Source of the DNA: Micavibrio sp.
GTDB taxonomy: Bacteria > Pseudomonadota > Alphaproteobacteria > Micavibrionales > Micavibrionaceae
DNA: 32,095 bases
Direction: 5' to 3'
NCBI GenBank assembly: GCA_002687495.1
Contig: NZAJ01000007.1
Location: 33,219-65,313, forward strand
The notes below the pieces were generated by a model that made no database searches, was not told the DNA's origin, and worked only from the letters and a program-made list of their open reading frames with translations. Positions 24,870-32,095 of this stretch are shown in pieces; within the stretch, counting starts at the first letter, position 1; each line of letters begins with the position of its first letter. Position numbers and translations under genes: made by a program.

Positions 24870-25774
24870 TACTTTTTCCCTTCCACTAATTTTTGCGCCT
24901 CTATTTCATTCTCATAGGCTTCGCGATCACTTTCCATGATCAGCATTGTGCCTGGGCCGACTGGCTCATAGATTTCATTTTTAAGCGCATTATCACGCAA
25001 GCCGTTAATGAGGTGAATGCGACGAACGCCTGCCTCTAACGCGGCCTTACAATTATCGAGCTTAACTTTCATGCCACCAGTCACAGCGCCAGAAGCAATA
25101 TGCCCATCAATCTCTTGATCCGTGATCAGGCCTTTAACTTGCCCATCAATTTTCACGCCATCAACATCAGAGAGGAAAATAAGCTTATGAGCTTTAAGCG
25201 CTGTGGCCATAGACATCGCGATTTTATCAGCATTGATGTTACAGATATCGCCTTGCTCGCTAATGACGATGCATGACACTGCTATAAAATCTACAGCCTT
25301 AAAGAGGCGATTTATAGGCCGCGTATGTGCGCGAGTGATTGCACCGGTAAAAAGATCTTCTGGTGTTTTTGGCACAACATCAACATCCGCCCAATCTGAA
25401 GGCACAGCATTCAAGCTTAGCCCTGAGAGATTTACTTTTTGCATAGCAGCGCTAATTGAGAGCGAGAGGTCGCCGCCAACTACATGCTTCATCACAGCCA
25501 TATTTTCGGCCTTATTTATGCGCAAGCCATCTTTCTTTTCAACGCCGACACCACGCTTTAAGCTCTCTTCATCCATGGCGCGACCACCGCCATAAATCAG
25601 CAGAACCTTAATCCCTTGAAGCGTTAGCTCGCGGATATTCGAAAGCAGATTTTCTAGTGCCTTTTCATCCTCGATAACTTTACCGCCTGCTTTAATCACA
25701 AAGAGATTGTCACGAAACTTACTCTCGTAGAAAGCATTGATAAAAAATTCAGGGATGTTGTTTTTCTTTTTCAT
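24869..25774 (-). CDS. argB: Acetylglutamate kinase (divergent)
   Basis: This amino-acid-kinase-fold enzyme phosphorylates N-acetylglutamate. Key elements are VIKAGGKV (26-33) with the phosphate-contacting lysine, a glycine-rich loop YGGGRAMDEE (61-70) where most family members read HGGGPQI, NINADKIAMSMATAL for the substrate region, FLSDVDGVKI, and TGGMKVKLDNCKAALEAGVRRIHLING. The length, 301 residues, is usual. The altered glycine loop makes it an unusual member; neighbours argC and argD support the role strongly. argC precedes it by 44 bases and the unknown 140-aa gene begins within its stop codon. Confidence 0.9.
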   Translation of the reverse strand: MKKKNNIPEFFINAFYESKFRDNLFVIKAGGKVIEDEKALENLLSNIRELTLQGIKVLLIYGGGRAMDEESLKRGVGVEKKDGLRINKAENMAVMKHVVGGDLSLSISAAMQKVNLSGLSLNAVPSDWADVDVVPKTPEDLFTGAITRAHTRPINRLFKAVDFIAVSCIVISEQGDICNINADKIAMSMATALKAHKLIFLSDVDGVKIDGQVKGLITDQEIDGHIASGAVTGGMKVKLDNCKAALEAGVRRIHLINGLRDNALKNEIYEPVGPGTMLIMESDREAYENEIEAQKLVEGKK

Positions 25775-25818
25775 GGCTTTGATGTCCTCTTATTTACTTA
25801 CAGCCGTTATTTCCTGTT

Positions 25819-26829
25819 CTATGGATAGAGCGTGCCGAGTTGCAGCAACCCTTCGCCTTCATCTAATCCGAACATGATATTCATATTTTGCACTGCGCAG
25901 CCTGCTGCACCTTTCACCAGATTATCAATCGTGCCTTGTGCGATAATGGTGTTGTCCGCACCCTTTACAAAGCTGAGATCAACAAAGTTTGAGCCAACAA
26001 TATTTGCCAGCGCAACATTATCAATCAACCTTACAAAAGGTGCATCCTCATAAGCTTGTTCCGCGAGATCGAGTGCATCAACATCTGTTTTCAAACGGAT
26101 AAAAGCATTGGCAAAAATACCGCGTACAAATGGCCCTGATGACGGCACAAAGTTCAGCTGCGTTTCATCGATTTGTGCAGCACGCGTTATCTCTGGGATG
26201 TGGCGGTGCTTATTAATGTTATAGCTTTTTAGGTTATGGCTTCTGATGGGGTGATGCGTGCCGTCTGTTGCCGTTTTACCCGCGCCGCTAGACCCTGTCA
26301 CCGCGAAGATATCTGCGCTTTCAATTAGCCCTGCAAATGGGTAAAGCAGCATTTGTCCAAGCAGTGCAAAACAGCCGGGATTGGCAATTGTTGAGCTTGC
26401 AGCAATTTTATCTAAGCCTGTGATTTCCGGCAGGCCGTAAACGACGTCTTTCAAGAGCTCAGGATATTTATGCTCCTGATAAAAGCGCTCGTAAGTGCTC
26501 GCATCATCAAGGCGATAATCAGCAGAAAGATCAATCACTTTGACTTTGCCATGCAGATCAGCAACCACGTCTTGCGCTGTTTTATGTGGCAGGCATAAGA
26601 ATACAACATCACTCTCTGCGCCGACTGTTTTGTGATCGGTATTTGTAATGCTCAAATCCAAATGCGCAAGATGCGGATAAACATCGCCGATCTCCACATC
26701 ATCGTGCTGGCGTGAGGTTAGATAGCCAATCTCGATATTAGGATGGGCGAGCAAGAGCCTTAAAAGTTCAAGCCCTGTATAGCCTGTAATGCCAATGATT
26801 GAAGCCTTAATGGTTTTATTATGCGGCAT
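25819..26829 (-). CDS. argC: N-acetyl-gamma-glutamyl-phosphate reductase
   Basis: This enzyme reduces N-acetylglutamyl phosphate to the semialdehyde with NADPH. It has the N-terminal dinucleotide fold GITGYTGLE (13-21), the catalytic cysteine in NPGCF (Cys153), SSGAGK, HRHIPEI, and the C-terminal KGAAGCAVQNMN. I place the start at ATG 26829 (MPHNKTIKASIIG), with GGAG 8 bases upstream; a longer frame from 26868 would put unneeded residues inside the preceding gene. The chosen start overlaps that gene's stop by 11 bases. The product has 336 residues, normal for the family. Confidence 0.95.
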   Translation of the reverse strand: MPHNKTIKASIIGITGYTGLELLRLLLAHPNIEIGYLTSRQHDDVEIGDVYPHLAHLDLSITNTDHKTVGAESDVVFLCLPHKTAQDVVADLHGKVKVIDLSADYRLDDASTYERFYQEHKYPELLKDVVYGLPEITGLDKIAASSTIANPGCFALLGQMLLYPFAGLIESADIFAVTGSSGAGKTATDGTHHPIRSHNLKSYNINKHRHIPEITRAAQIDETQLNFVPSSGPFVRGIFANAFIRLKTDVDALDLAEQAYEDAPFVRLIDNVALANIVGSNFVDLSFVKGADNTIIAQGTIDNLVKGAAGCAVQNMNIMFGLDEGEGLLQLGTLYP

Positions 26830-27871
26830 TTTTATACTCCGTAGCCCAACGCGCGATAATAAGATCAAGCCACTGATTATCAGGCTTGAAAGCGTTATAG
26901 GTGAGGATATTTAATCTTTCTTTCAAGATGTCTTTACCAACCTGATTATCTGTCACTGGACCGCTCATCATATCGATTGGCAGACCAATACGCTGGCATT
27001 CTTGCGCTAGGCCGACAGCGCCGATTGGATCACGCGCACAGCCGATATGAAAGCGCACATGTTTCTGAATTTCTGGGTCACAGAGAATAGCATCAACACC
27101 GTATTTACCCATCAAGCCATCACCAAACTCAATCATGATTGCATCTGGGTTTGACTTTGAGAGATGATCAAGTGCGCCTTTTGCCACGCCGACCATCGTT
27201 TGACCATCAATATTAGCCGTAGAAGCAACGCCGCAATCTGTAAAGGATACTGCTTCATATACGCCGTAATCACTCATTTTATAAGTATCACGGTGTGCGC
27301 CAACGCCTGTTAGTTTTGCGCCAGCAAGCTTCATGCCCATACGGGTCAGTGTCTTTGTAATTTCGACTGCGACTGTTGTCTTACCGCTATCCATTGAGGT
27401 ACCGGTTGTGATAATCAAAGGCGCACATTTCTTTAGGGATGTAAGCGGCTTGAATTTGCATGCTTGATTGATATTTAGCAATTTCCCTTTACGCTCAACG
27501 CCGCCAAGCACACGCACGCGCATAGGCTCGCCAACTTCTTTTAGATTGGCTGAAACGCACACACCTGCAACGCCACCAAAGTTAAGCAAATGGATCACAT
27601 CGTCCACTTTGAGTGTTTTCGGGAGGTTACCAACAAAGCCTTGCAGCGCCATACGGTTACCCAGCGCCACAGCGATCACATCGCCTTTTTTGATTTTGGA
27701 CATACGCCCTGTTGGCAATTCTAATTCATTATAGACATTTTTATCGTCTAAGACCTGTACGGCCAGCACTGTACCCATTTCACAGGACAGCTTATCAGTT
27801 AGCTTCTCTTCAGCTTTTAGCTCCAAGTTTTTGGTTACTGAGGAGATTTTATCAAATTGTATTTTGCTCAT
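26819..27871 (-). CDS. Dethiobiotin-synthetase-like P-loop protein heading the arginine operon
   Basis: This 350-residue protein of unclear function is the first structural gene of the operon. Residues about 30-125 look like a small beta domain (GTVLAVQVL, GDVIAVALGNRMALQGFVG). Then comes a P-loop, GTSMDSGKTT (157-166), with five residues between the first glycine and GKT, as in dethiobiotin synthetase (GTDTEVGKT). Later elements DAIMIEFGDGLMGKYGVDA and IGCARDPIGAVGLAQ fit the same class. The fold pattern recalls DUF1611 proteins; one described member, DgcN, acetylates D-glutamate (from memory). With no argA or argJ recognised in the window, a role in making N-acetylglutamate is an attractive but unproven inference. 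It overlaps argC by 11 bases and follows the attenuator-like leader. Confidence 0.8.
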   Translation of the reverse strand: MSKIQFDKISSVTKNLELKAEEKLTDKLSCEMGTVLAVQVLDDKNVYNELELPTGRMSKIKKGDVIAVALGNRMALQGFVGNLPKTLKVDDVIHLLNFGGVAGVCVSANLKEVGEPMRVRVLGGVERKGKLLNINQACKFKPLTSLKKCAPLIITTGTSMDSGKTTVAVEITKTLTRMGMKLAGAKLTGVGAHRDTYKMSDYGVYEAVSFTDCGVASTANIDGQTMVGVAKGALDHLSKSNPDAIMIEFGDGLMGKYGVDAILCDPEIQKHVRFHIGCARDPIGAVGLAQECQRIGLPIDMMSGPVTDNQVGKDILKERLNILTYNAFKPDNQWLDLIIARWATEYKNAA

Positions 27872-27922
27872 TTCACATGCTCTATCAAAAATAAAAGTTT
27901 AAACACAATGCAACTCTTTGCG

Positions 27923-27938
27923 CTGTCTTTCAAGACAG
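27923..27938 (-). other. Hairpin in the arginine operon leader
   Basis: CTGTCT pairs with AGACAG around a TGAA tetraloop. It lies about 52 bases before the first structural gene. No U-run follows, so it is not a standard terminator. Confidence 0.45.
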
Positions 27939-27945
27939 ACAATCC

Positions 27946-28028
27946 AATTAAGCGTGCAATTTTTCGAGTTTTTTTTTGAAACGAGATGGGCAAGAGAAAG
28001 TGCCCGCTTAACCGGTAAAGGGTTAGCG
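27946..28028 (-). promoter_or_regulatory. Switchable RNA structure of the arginine operon leader
   Basis: In the - strand transcript, CGCTAACC (28028-28021) pairs with GGTTAAGCG (28013-28005) with one bulge. A second stem, GGGCA (28005-28001) with TGCCC (27992-27988), follows directly. The segment GGTTAAGCG can instead pair over its full length with CGCTTAATT (27954-27946), counting two G-U pairs, so the two foldings exclude each other. The first arm contains the last arginine codon and stop of the leader peptide. A ribosome stalled on the Arg codons would block it. No canonical terminator is visible, so the output mechanism is unknown. Confidence 0.6.
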
Positions 28029-28070
28029 AGGGCGTCGTCGGAAACTTAAGTTGTTTACGTTTTTGCTCAT
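28023..28070 (-). CDS. Arginine-rich leader peptide of the argCBDF operon
   Basis: A 15-codon reading frame encodes MSKNVNNLSFRRRPR and ends with TAA at 28023-28025. Codons 11-13 and 15 are CGA CGA CGC and CGC, so four of the last five residues are arginine. It lies about 150 bases upstream of an arginine biosynthesis operon on the same strand and runs into a hairpin made from its last Arg codon and stop. This matches the classical amino-acid attenuator design. A TTGACA element upstream would place the transcript start near the ATG, so the peptide may be translated from a leaderless or nearly leaderless message; no ribosome-binding site is visible. It is too short for ordinary gene finding. 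Confidence 0.7.
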   Translation of the reverse strand: MSKNVNNLSFRRRPR

Positions 28071-28076
28071 GAGCGT

Positions 28077-28105
28077 AATTAACGCCACTATCATTCTCTT
28101 GTCAA
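28077..28105 (-). promoter_or_regulatory. Candidate promoter of the arginine operon
   Basis: On the - strand a perfect TTGACA (28100-28105) is followed after 17 bases by TTAATT (28077-28082). The -10 is weak, as might suit a regulated promoter. A further upstream alternative has TTATAG/TATAGA near 28125-28131. Confidence 0.5.
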
Positions 28106-28127
28106 GTTTTTCGTTAAAAGCTATTCT
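28099..28127 (+). promoter_or_regulatory. Promoter for the tandem-domain secreted protein
   Basis: TTGTCA (28099-28104), a 17-base spacer and TATTCT (28122-28127) lie 41 bases before the gene. Its -35 shares bases with the -35 of the arginine operon promoter on the other strand. Confidence 0.55.
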
Positions 28128-28168
28128 ATAAGCATTAGCTTTATTAAAAAAACAACGATAAGAAGATC

Positions 28169-29329
28169 ATGATAATTTTCAAAAAAGCCCTTCAAACTTT
28201 AGTTCTCTCAGTTGCTGTTTTCACCCTCCCTTTTGACAGCATCGCTTTCGCGGAAGAGATTTGGGCGGTCTATCGCGATCCGGACAATTTATATGAAGCA
28301 AGAATTCCACATGAATATACGAAACAGGAATACTCTATCAATTTGGGCACAGGATACCAAGCAAAGTCAGACGTTATTACTGCAGAAATAAGCGATGTAA
28401 ACAATCCAGACAATAAGCGAACTTACAGCATAAACTACACTCAAACACTTGGGACTAACCTGACAGGTCAGGACAAGGATGTTCTTATGGAGAAGTTAGT
28501 AAATTTACATCTGGATAGCTATGCAGCCTATAACGGCCAATTGCTAAACCGCAAAAACTTTCAGGCTACAGGCAACATTAAAATTGCTGATCTTTATATT
28601 AAATACACACCTGAAGCGGATAAAGATATGTATACCCGCATACGTATATACATATCCAGCACAGCAAAAGCCGTACAAACGATTACCGGCCCACAATCTG
28701 CTATGTTCTCGTTCCGCTCTAAAGACTATTTTAATTCCTTAAACTTGAGACCAGGCTTTAAAGAAACAGCCACATCTATGTTTGACACATGGAAAAGCTA
28801 CACATCAGATTTAAATATTTTCACTGCAAAACTCCCTGAAGTTGATGGCTTATATTATTACCAAGAGCCTGAAAAATTTAGCGCGGATAATTACGAAGCC
28901 ATAGTCACAAATTTTTACGACCCTATGCTTCGTCAGAATTTAGCTTATAGAATTTATGGCTATAAATTAGCAGGGACAGACGTTAATGAAAGTATCGCAA
29001 CAGCTTTATTAACTAAACGGCACATCCAAAACAACAACGCTATCGTTACGGCCGCAGACTTCACTTACGAGGGAAATGGAAATATTCAAGTTATCTTCCC
29101 AATCCCACCTACTCCGCAAAATAAGAACGCGACATTTGCGCGCTTATATGCGCGCTATTCGGGTGAGCACCTTGTAGTTCAGGAAGCTTGGGCCAATGAG
29201 ACCGTCATAACATCTGAGTTTTTAAACAATGTTATTAGCAATATATCCTTTCACCCAGACGGCGTAGAGCTTAACAGTGCTAAAAATACTGAAGCCCCAG
29301 CCAGCGAAGCAGCTGCTGCAGCAGAATAA
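28169..29329 (+). CDS. Secreted protein with two tandem copies of one domain
   Basis: This 386-residue protein of unknown family has a signal peptide with likely cleavage after AFA (residue 28). The mature part consists of two related domains of about 160 residues. The first starts W32AVYRDPDNLYEARIP and ends YFNSLNLRPG (187-196). The second starts W208KSYTSDLNIFTAKLP and ends FLNNVISNISFHPDG (351-365). Each opens with W-x-x-Y, then N-x-(Y/F)-x-A-(R/K)-(I/L)-P and ends with an amphipathic helix and a closing strand. This recalls PsbP/Mog1-like folds, though I cannot confirm it. An Ala/Glu-rich tail follows. It is presumably periplasmic and is transcribed divergently from the arginine operon. 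Confidence 0.7.
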   Translation: MIIFKKALQTLVLSVAVFTLPFDSIAFAEEIWAVYRDPDNLYEARIPHEYTKQEYSINLGTGYQAKSDVITAEISDVNNPDNKRTYSINYTQTLGTNLTGQDKDVLMEKLVNLHLDSYAAYNGQLLNRKNFQATGNIKIADLYIKYTPEADKDMYTRIRIYISSTAKAVQTITGPQSAMFSFRSKDYFNSLNLRPGFKETATSMFDTWKSYTSDLNIFTAKLPEVDGLYYYQEPEKFSADNYEAIVTNFYDPMLRQNLAYRIYGYKLAGTDVNESIATALLTKRHIQNNNAIVTAADFTYEGNGNIQVIFPIPPTPQNKNATFARLYARYSGEHLVVQEAWANETVITSEFLNNVISNISFHPDGVELNSAKNTEAPASEAAAAAE

Positions 29330-29340
29330 TTACACCAGCA

Positions 29341-31137
29341 TTAAAGCGGCTGCATCGCTTGCTCTAGCCATGCTACACAGTCAGTATCATCAAGCTGAGG
29401 CGCCACAATTTCATAGCATTTCTTATGATAGTCATTTAGCCAAGAGCGCTCATCATCATTCAAAAGCGCTATATCAATGAGCTTTCGATCGAAGGGAGCA
29501 AAGCTGATCGTTTCAAACTCCAGCATAGCCGCGCCTGTACCATCGCAAAGCTGCTCGCTATCTTTTGTTAAGATCAGATTTTCCGTACGGATACCAAAAG
29601 CGCCTGCTTTATAATATCCGGGCTCATTAGAGATAATCATTCCAGCTTCAAAGGCTGTTTTACCGCGCGGTGAAATACTTGCTGCCTCTTCATGCACTGC
29701 CAAATAGCAGCCCACTCCATGCCCTGTGCCATGAGCAAAATCAACACCATCCGCCCAAAGCGGCGCGCGCGCTAAAGCATCAATTTGCGCCCCCACACTA
29801 CCATAAGGAAAGCGCGCACGCGCAACAGCGATATGGCCTTTTAAAACTTGCGTAAAACGAAGCTTTTCCTCAGCCGTTGGCGCCCCGCCTATAGCCATCG
29901 TGCGTGTGATATCGGTTGTACCCGCTATAGCATTTTCAGCATCTAAATATTGTGCACCGCTATCGAGTAAGAGCAGTCCCTGCCCCTGTATTTTAGCGCA
30001 GCTTTTCTCTTGAGCACGGTAATGAATAATCGCGCCATTGCTCGCAAAACCACAAATAGCGGGAAAGCTCTCATCTCTAAAAGCAGGGCTTTGTTTTCTA
30101 AACTCTAAAAGTTTATCGGCTATTTCACATTCTGTTTTGTTTTGCGCATGCGCATCGAGCCAATGCATAAATTTAACTAAAGCCAGCGCATCTATTTCAT
30201 GGGCTTTTTTCATCGCCTCAGCTTCACGCTCTGTTTTACAGGCTTTAGGCGCAATACATGGATCAGCTTTTGCGATCACTTCTTTAGAGAGCAGCTCTAA
30301 GGATTGCTTAAACCAAATTGGCGCATGCGATTCATCGATCATCACAGGTTCAGGGAGATGCGTCATTAAATCCGGCAAATATTCGGGCGCTTTGCATGTA
30401 AATATCTCAGCCATAGCTTGATGGATATTTTCCGGCAAGCGAGAGGGCTCAATCACCCAATCAATAGGCCGTCCATCAGCATAAATAACCGCATAGGATA
30501 AGATCGCTGGCGTACATGGTATATCTGCTCCGCGCATATTTAAAAGCCAACAGATAGAATCAGGCAAGCTTAAGATACAAGACTGCGCGCCCGCTTCCTG
30601 AAGACAGTCTTCAATATATGCTTTCTTAGCCACAACACTCAGCCCACTGATAGCTTCAGGGAATATTTCAATTTGCGAGCTTCCTCGGATCGGCTGAGCG
30701 CTCCAGATCGTATCGAGTGGATTGCTTTCCAAAGGCTTTAACACCACACCAGCTTTGCTTAAGCGCTCGATTTGCGCTGGTGTGTGAAGCCATGGGCTGT
30801 AGCCAATGACTTTACCTTTAGCATTTTCATTCAGCCAATTTTCAAGCGGCTCTTTGATCATATCGCTAATCTCATAGCAGCTTTGATCAACCTCTTGCTT
30901 GAGTTGCAATGTATAGCGCCCATCACTTTGCACCAAGGCTTTATCATCTAGGATCACAGCGATACCGGCCGATCCAGTAAAGCCCGTTATCCATGCTAAA
31001 CGTTCGGCATAAGGGGCCACGAACTCGCCTTGATATTCATCAGCGCGTGGCACAATAAAGCCAGCCACATCTTGATTTTGCAATTCAGCGCGCAGCGCCT
31101 TTAATTTTTCAGATATAGTATTCATATTTGCCATCAT
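29341..31137 (-). CDS. pepP: Xaa-Pro aminopeptidase (aminopeptidase P, long form)
   Basis: This M24B metallopeptidase removes an N-terminal residue that precedes proline. At 598 residues it has the three-domain eukaryote-like layout: two creatinase-type N-terminal domains (about 1-300), the pita-bread catalytic domain (about 310-535) and a short C-terminal M24C domain. Metal ligands are visible: Asp392 in LLDSGAQY, Asp409 in TTDITRT, His473 in HGTGHGVG, Glu505 in SNEPGYY and Glu519 in IRTENL. The start is ambiguous among three close ATGs (31137, 31134, 31125); none has a strong ribosome-binding site. It has no signal peptide, so is cytosolic. It is divergent from the J-domain gene. Confidence 0.95.
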   Translation of the reverse strand: MMANMNTISEKLKALRAELQNQDVAGFIVPRADEYQGEFVAPYAERLAWITGFTGSAGIAVILDDKALVQSDGRYTLQLKQEVDQSCYEISDMIKEPLENWLNENAKGKVIGYSPWLHTPAQIERLSKAGVVLKPLESNPLDTIWSAQPIRGSSQIEIFPEAISGLSVVAKKAYIEDCLQEAGAQSCILSLPDSICWLLNMRGADIPCTPAILSYAVIYADGRPIDWVIEPSRLPENIHQAMAEIFTCKAPEYLPDLMTHLPEPVMIDESHAPIWFKQSLELLSKEVIAKADPCIAPKACKTEREAEAMKKAHEIDALALVKFMHWLDAHAQNKTECEIADKLLEFRKQSPAFRDESFPAICGFASNGAIIHYRAQEKSCAKIQGQGLLLLDSGAQYLDAENAIAGTTDITRTMAIGGAPTAEEKLRFTQVLKGHIAVARARFPYGSVGAQIDALARAPLWADGVDFAHGTGHGVGCYLAVHEEAASISPRGKTAFEAGMIISNEPGYYKAGAFGIRTENLILTKDSEQLCDGTGAAMLEFETISFAPFDRKLIDIALLNDDERSWLNDYHKKCYEIVAPQLDDTDCVAWLEQAMQPL

Positions 31138-31188
31138 GCTTTTTTTTGCTAATCTTGCCTAGTTGAAAAACTTAAAAAAAGAGTATCT

Positions 31189-31650
31189 ATGCCTTATCTT
31201 CTTCTTGCCCTTGGCTGCCTTATCGGTCTTTACACGCTTTACCGCTTTATGCTCAAAGCGAATATACACCAAATCAAAGCGCTATTTCTCTCCTGTGCGC
31301 TCATTGCGATGGTGATTGCCTTGCTTTTCATGGCGGTTACTGGACGCTTAGCAGCCGCACTAGCGCTTATGGTGGCGATGGCGCCTGTCATTAAATTCAT
31401 CATAGATGCTTGGAATGCTGATAAAAAGCAAAAGCAGGATGAAGAGAGCGCCGCGCCAAATTATGAGGTTAGCTCTGTTAGTGAGGCCTATCAAATATTA
31501 GGCTTAGAGGATGGCGCGAGCGCCGATGAGATTGAACAAGCACATAAGCGTTTAATCAAAAAAGTGCATCCAGATGCAGAAGGTTCAGAGTGGATGGCGG
31601 CAAAATTAAATGCTGCTAAAGACCTGCTTCTTGATAAAAAGGATTCTTGA
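31189..31650 (+). CDS. Membrane-anchored J-domain protein
   Basis: This 153-residue protein has three hydrophobic segments (about 2-20, 31-50 and 52-75) and a C-terminal J-domain facing the cytoplasm (about 96-150). The J-domain includes AYQILGLEDGASADEIEQAH and the essential HPD tripeptide at 127-129. J-domains stimulate the ATPase of DnaK-type chaperones, so it probably recruits DnaK to the inner membrane. The layout, short helices then a compact J-domain at the end, resembles the alphaproteobacterial and mitochondrial Tim14/Pam18 type; it is not DnaJ itself. AAAGAG sits just ahead of the ATG. galU follows after a 137-base gap. Confidence 0.85.
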   Translation: MPYLLLALGCLIGLYTLYRFMLKANIHQIKALFLSCALIAMVIALLFMAVTGRLAAALALMVAMAPVIKFIIDAWNADKKQKQDEESAAPNYEVSSVSEAYQILGLEDGASADEIEQAHKRLIKKVHPDAEGSEWMAAKLNAAKDLLLDKKDS

Positions 31651-31676
31651 TAAAAAAGTTAAAAATAGAGAAAAAC

Positions 31677-31706
31677 TTGAAATCTCTCGAAAAATTTTCG
31701 TATGTT
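31677..31706 (+). promoter_or_regulatory. Candidate galU promoter
   Basis: TTGAAA (31677-31682), an 18-base spacer and TATGTT (31701-31706) lie about 80 bases before galU. The spacer contains the palindrome CGAAAAATTTTCG (31688-31700). Confidence 0.4.
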
Positions 31707-31787
31707 AATGAGCATTCGTTGCGCTGCAATATATTGAAAAGCGCATTTGCCAACTAAGAAACCCAAAGAAAGAGAGATGTTATTTCT

Positions 31788-32095
31788 ATGACTCAATCAT
31801 CCTATAACCGCCCTATTCGCAAAGCTGTTTTCCCTGTGGCGGGGTTAGGCACACGCTTCCTTCCAGCGACAAAAGTTATGCCGAAGGAAATGCTTCCGAT
31901 TAATGACCGTCCGCTTATCCAACATGTTGTTGATGAAGCGAAAGAAGCCGGCATCGAAGAGTTCATCTTCATTACTGGCCGTCACAAGAACATGCTTGAA
32001 GAGCATTTTGATTATCAACCAGAGCTTAAAGCGACGCTACAAAAGCGCGGCAAAGACGACATGCTTGAGAAAGTAGAAGAATCTGAAATGCCTGC
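31788..32095 (+). CDS. galU: UTP-glucose-1-phosphate uridylyltransferase, 5' part
   Basis: This is the first 102 codons of GalU, which makes UDP-glucose from UTP and glucose 1-phosphate; the gene runs off the window. The start ATG at 31788 gives [19 protein letters not shown]. The nucleotide-binding signature [19 protein letters not shown] follows directly. Then [20 protein letters not shown] and [15 protein letters not shown] are as in other GalU proteins. UDP-glucose would feed cell-envelope polysaccharides. An AAAGAGAG run lies about 11 bases before the ATG. Confidence 0.95.
   Translation, partial: MTQSSYNRPIRKAVFPVAGLGTRFLPATKVMPKEMLPINDRPLIQHVVDEAKEAGIEEFIFITGRHKNMLEEHFDYQPELKATLQKRGKDDMLEKVEESEMP

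Noticed and set aside
26830-26868. Longer argC start (MILLSRVGLRSIK...)
   Set aside because: It would extend 50 bases into the preceding gene and adds residues not seen in ArgC; the internal ATG has a GGAG at the right spacing.
27970-27978. Run of nine T's on the + strand, as a possible terminator
   Set aside because: The run is A in the transcript of the arginine operon, and the + strand has no gene ending there and no adjoining stem of the right polarity.
27872-28168. Known riboswitch class upstream of the arginine operon
   Set aside because: I compared it mentally with SAM-II, guanidine and other alphaproteobacterial leader motifs and saw none of their conserved cores; the Arg codons give a better explanation.
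1-32095. CRISPR arrays, tRNA or rRNA genes, transposases, phage genes
   Set aside because: I looked for regular direct repeats, clover-leaf patterns and typical protein motifs and found none.

Overview
The window looks like a stretch of chromosome from a Gram-negative, probably alphaproteobacterial organism with a moderate, AT-leaning base composition. I infer this from the gene types (Yej-type peptide importer, CMP-KDO synthetase for lipopolysaccharide, SlyX, a chemoreceptor with an alphaproteobacterial-style hairpin tip, a membrane-anchored J-domain protein, GalU). No rRNA, tRNA, CRISPR array or insertion sequence was seen. Genes are tightly packed; the longest gene-free stretch is the 297-base regulatory interval 27872-28168.

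Layout. Bases 1-9512 hold, mostly on the + strand, the 3' end of a YejA-like binding protein, kdsB, a histidine-phosphatase-family protein, a TPR protein, slyX, a chemoreceptor (-), yejB-yejE permeases, an unknown protein with a Phd/YefM-like segment, and an M20 amidohydrolase ending at a good terminator. Bases 9600-11599 (-) carry rpsU and the double ATPase yejF, so the four Yej components are scattered instead of forming one operon. Bases 11778-14462 (+) are an island of four unrecognised genes; the last one appears to be interrupted by an early in-frame stop.

Bases 14485-27871 are dominated by arginine biosynthesis on the - strand: argH, an argG transcription unit (argG, an unknown protein, a PhnA-domain protein, a membrane-anchored unknown protein), and a compact operon reading P-loop protein, argC, argB, unknown 140-aa protein, argD, argF. 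Between the arg units lie small unknown + strand genes and a Cys/Met-metabolism PLP enzyme.

The most interesting region is the head of the argCBDF operon. Its leader encodes a 15-residue peptide, MSKNVNNLSFRRRPR, with four of its last five codons arginine. The last Arg codon and the stop sit in the 5' arm of a hairpin whose 3' arm can pair instead with a downstream segment. This is the architecture of ribosome-mediated attenuation by arginine supply, although no ordinary terminator is visible. The first structural gene is a dethiobiotin-synthetase-like P-loop protein, possibly related to DUF1611. No argA, argJ or argE is recognised in the window, so this protein and the unknown 140-aa protein locked between argB and argD are candidates for uncharacterised arginine-pathway roles.

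The right end (28169-32095) has a secreted protein made of two tandem copies of one domain, a three-domain aminopeptidase P, a membrane-tethered J-domain protein and the start of galU.
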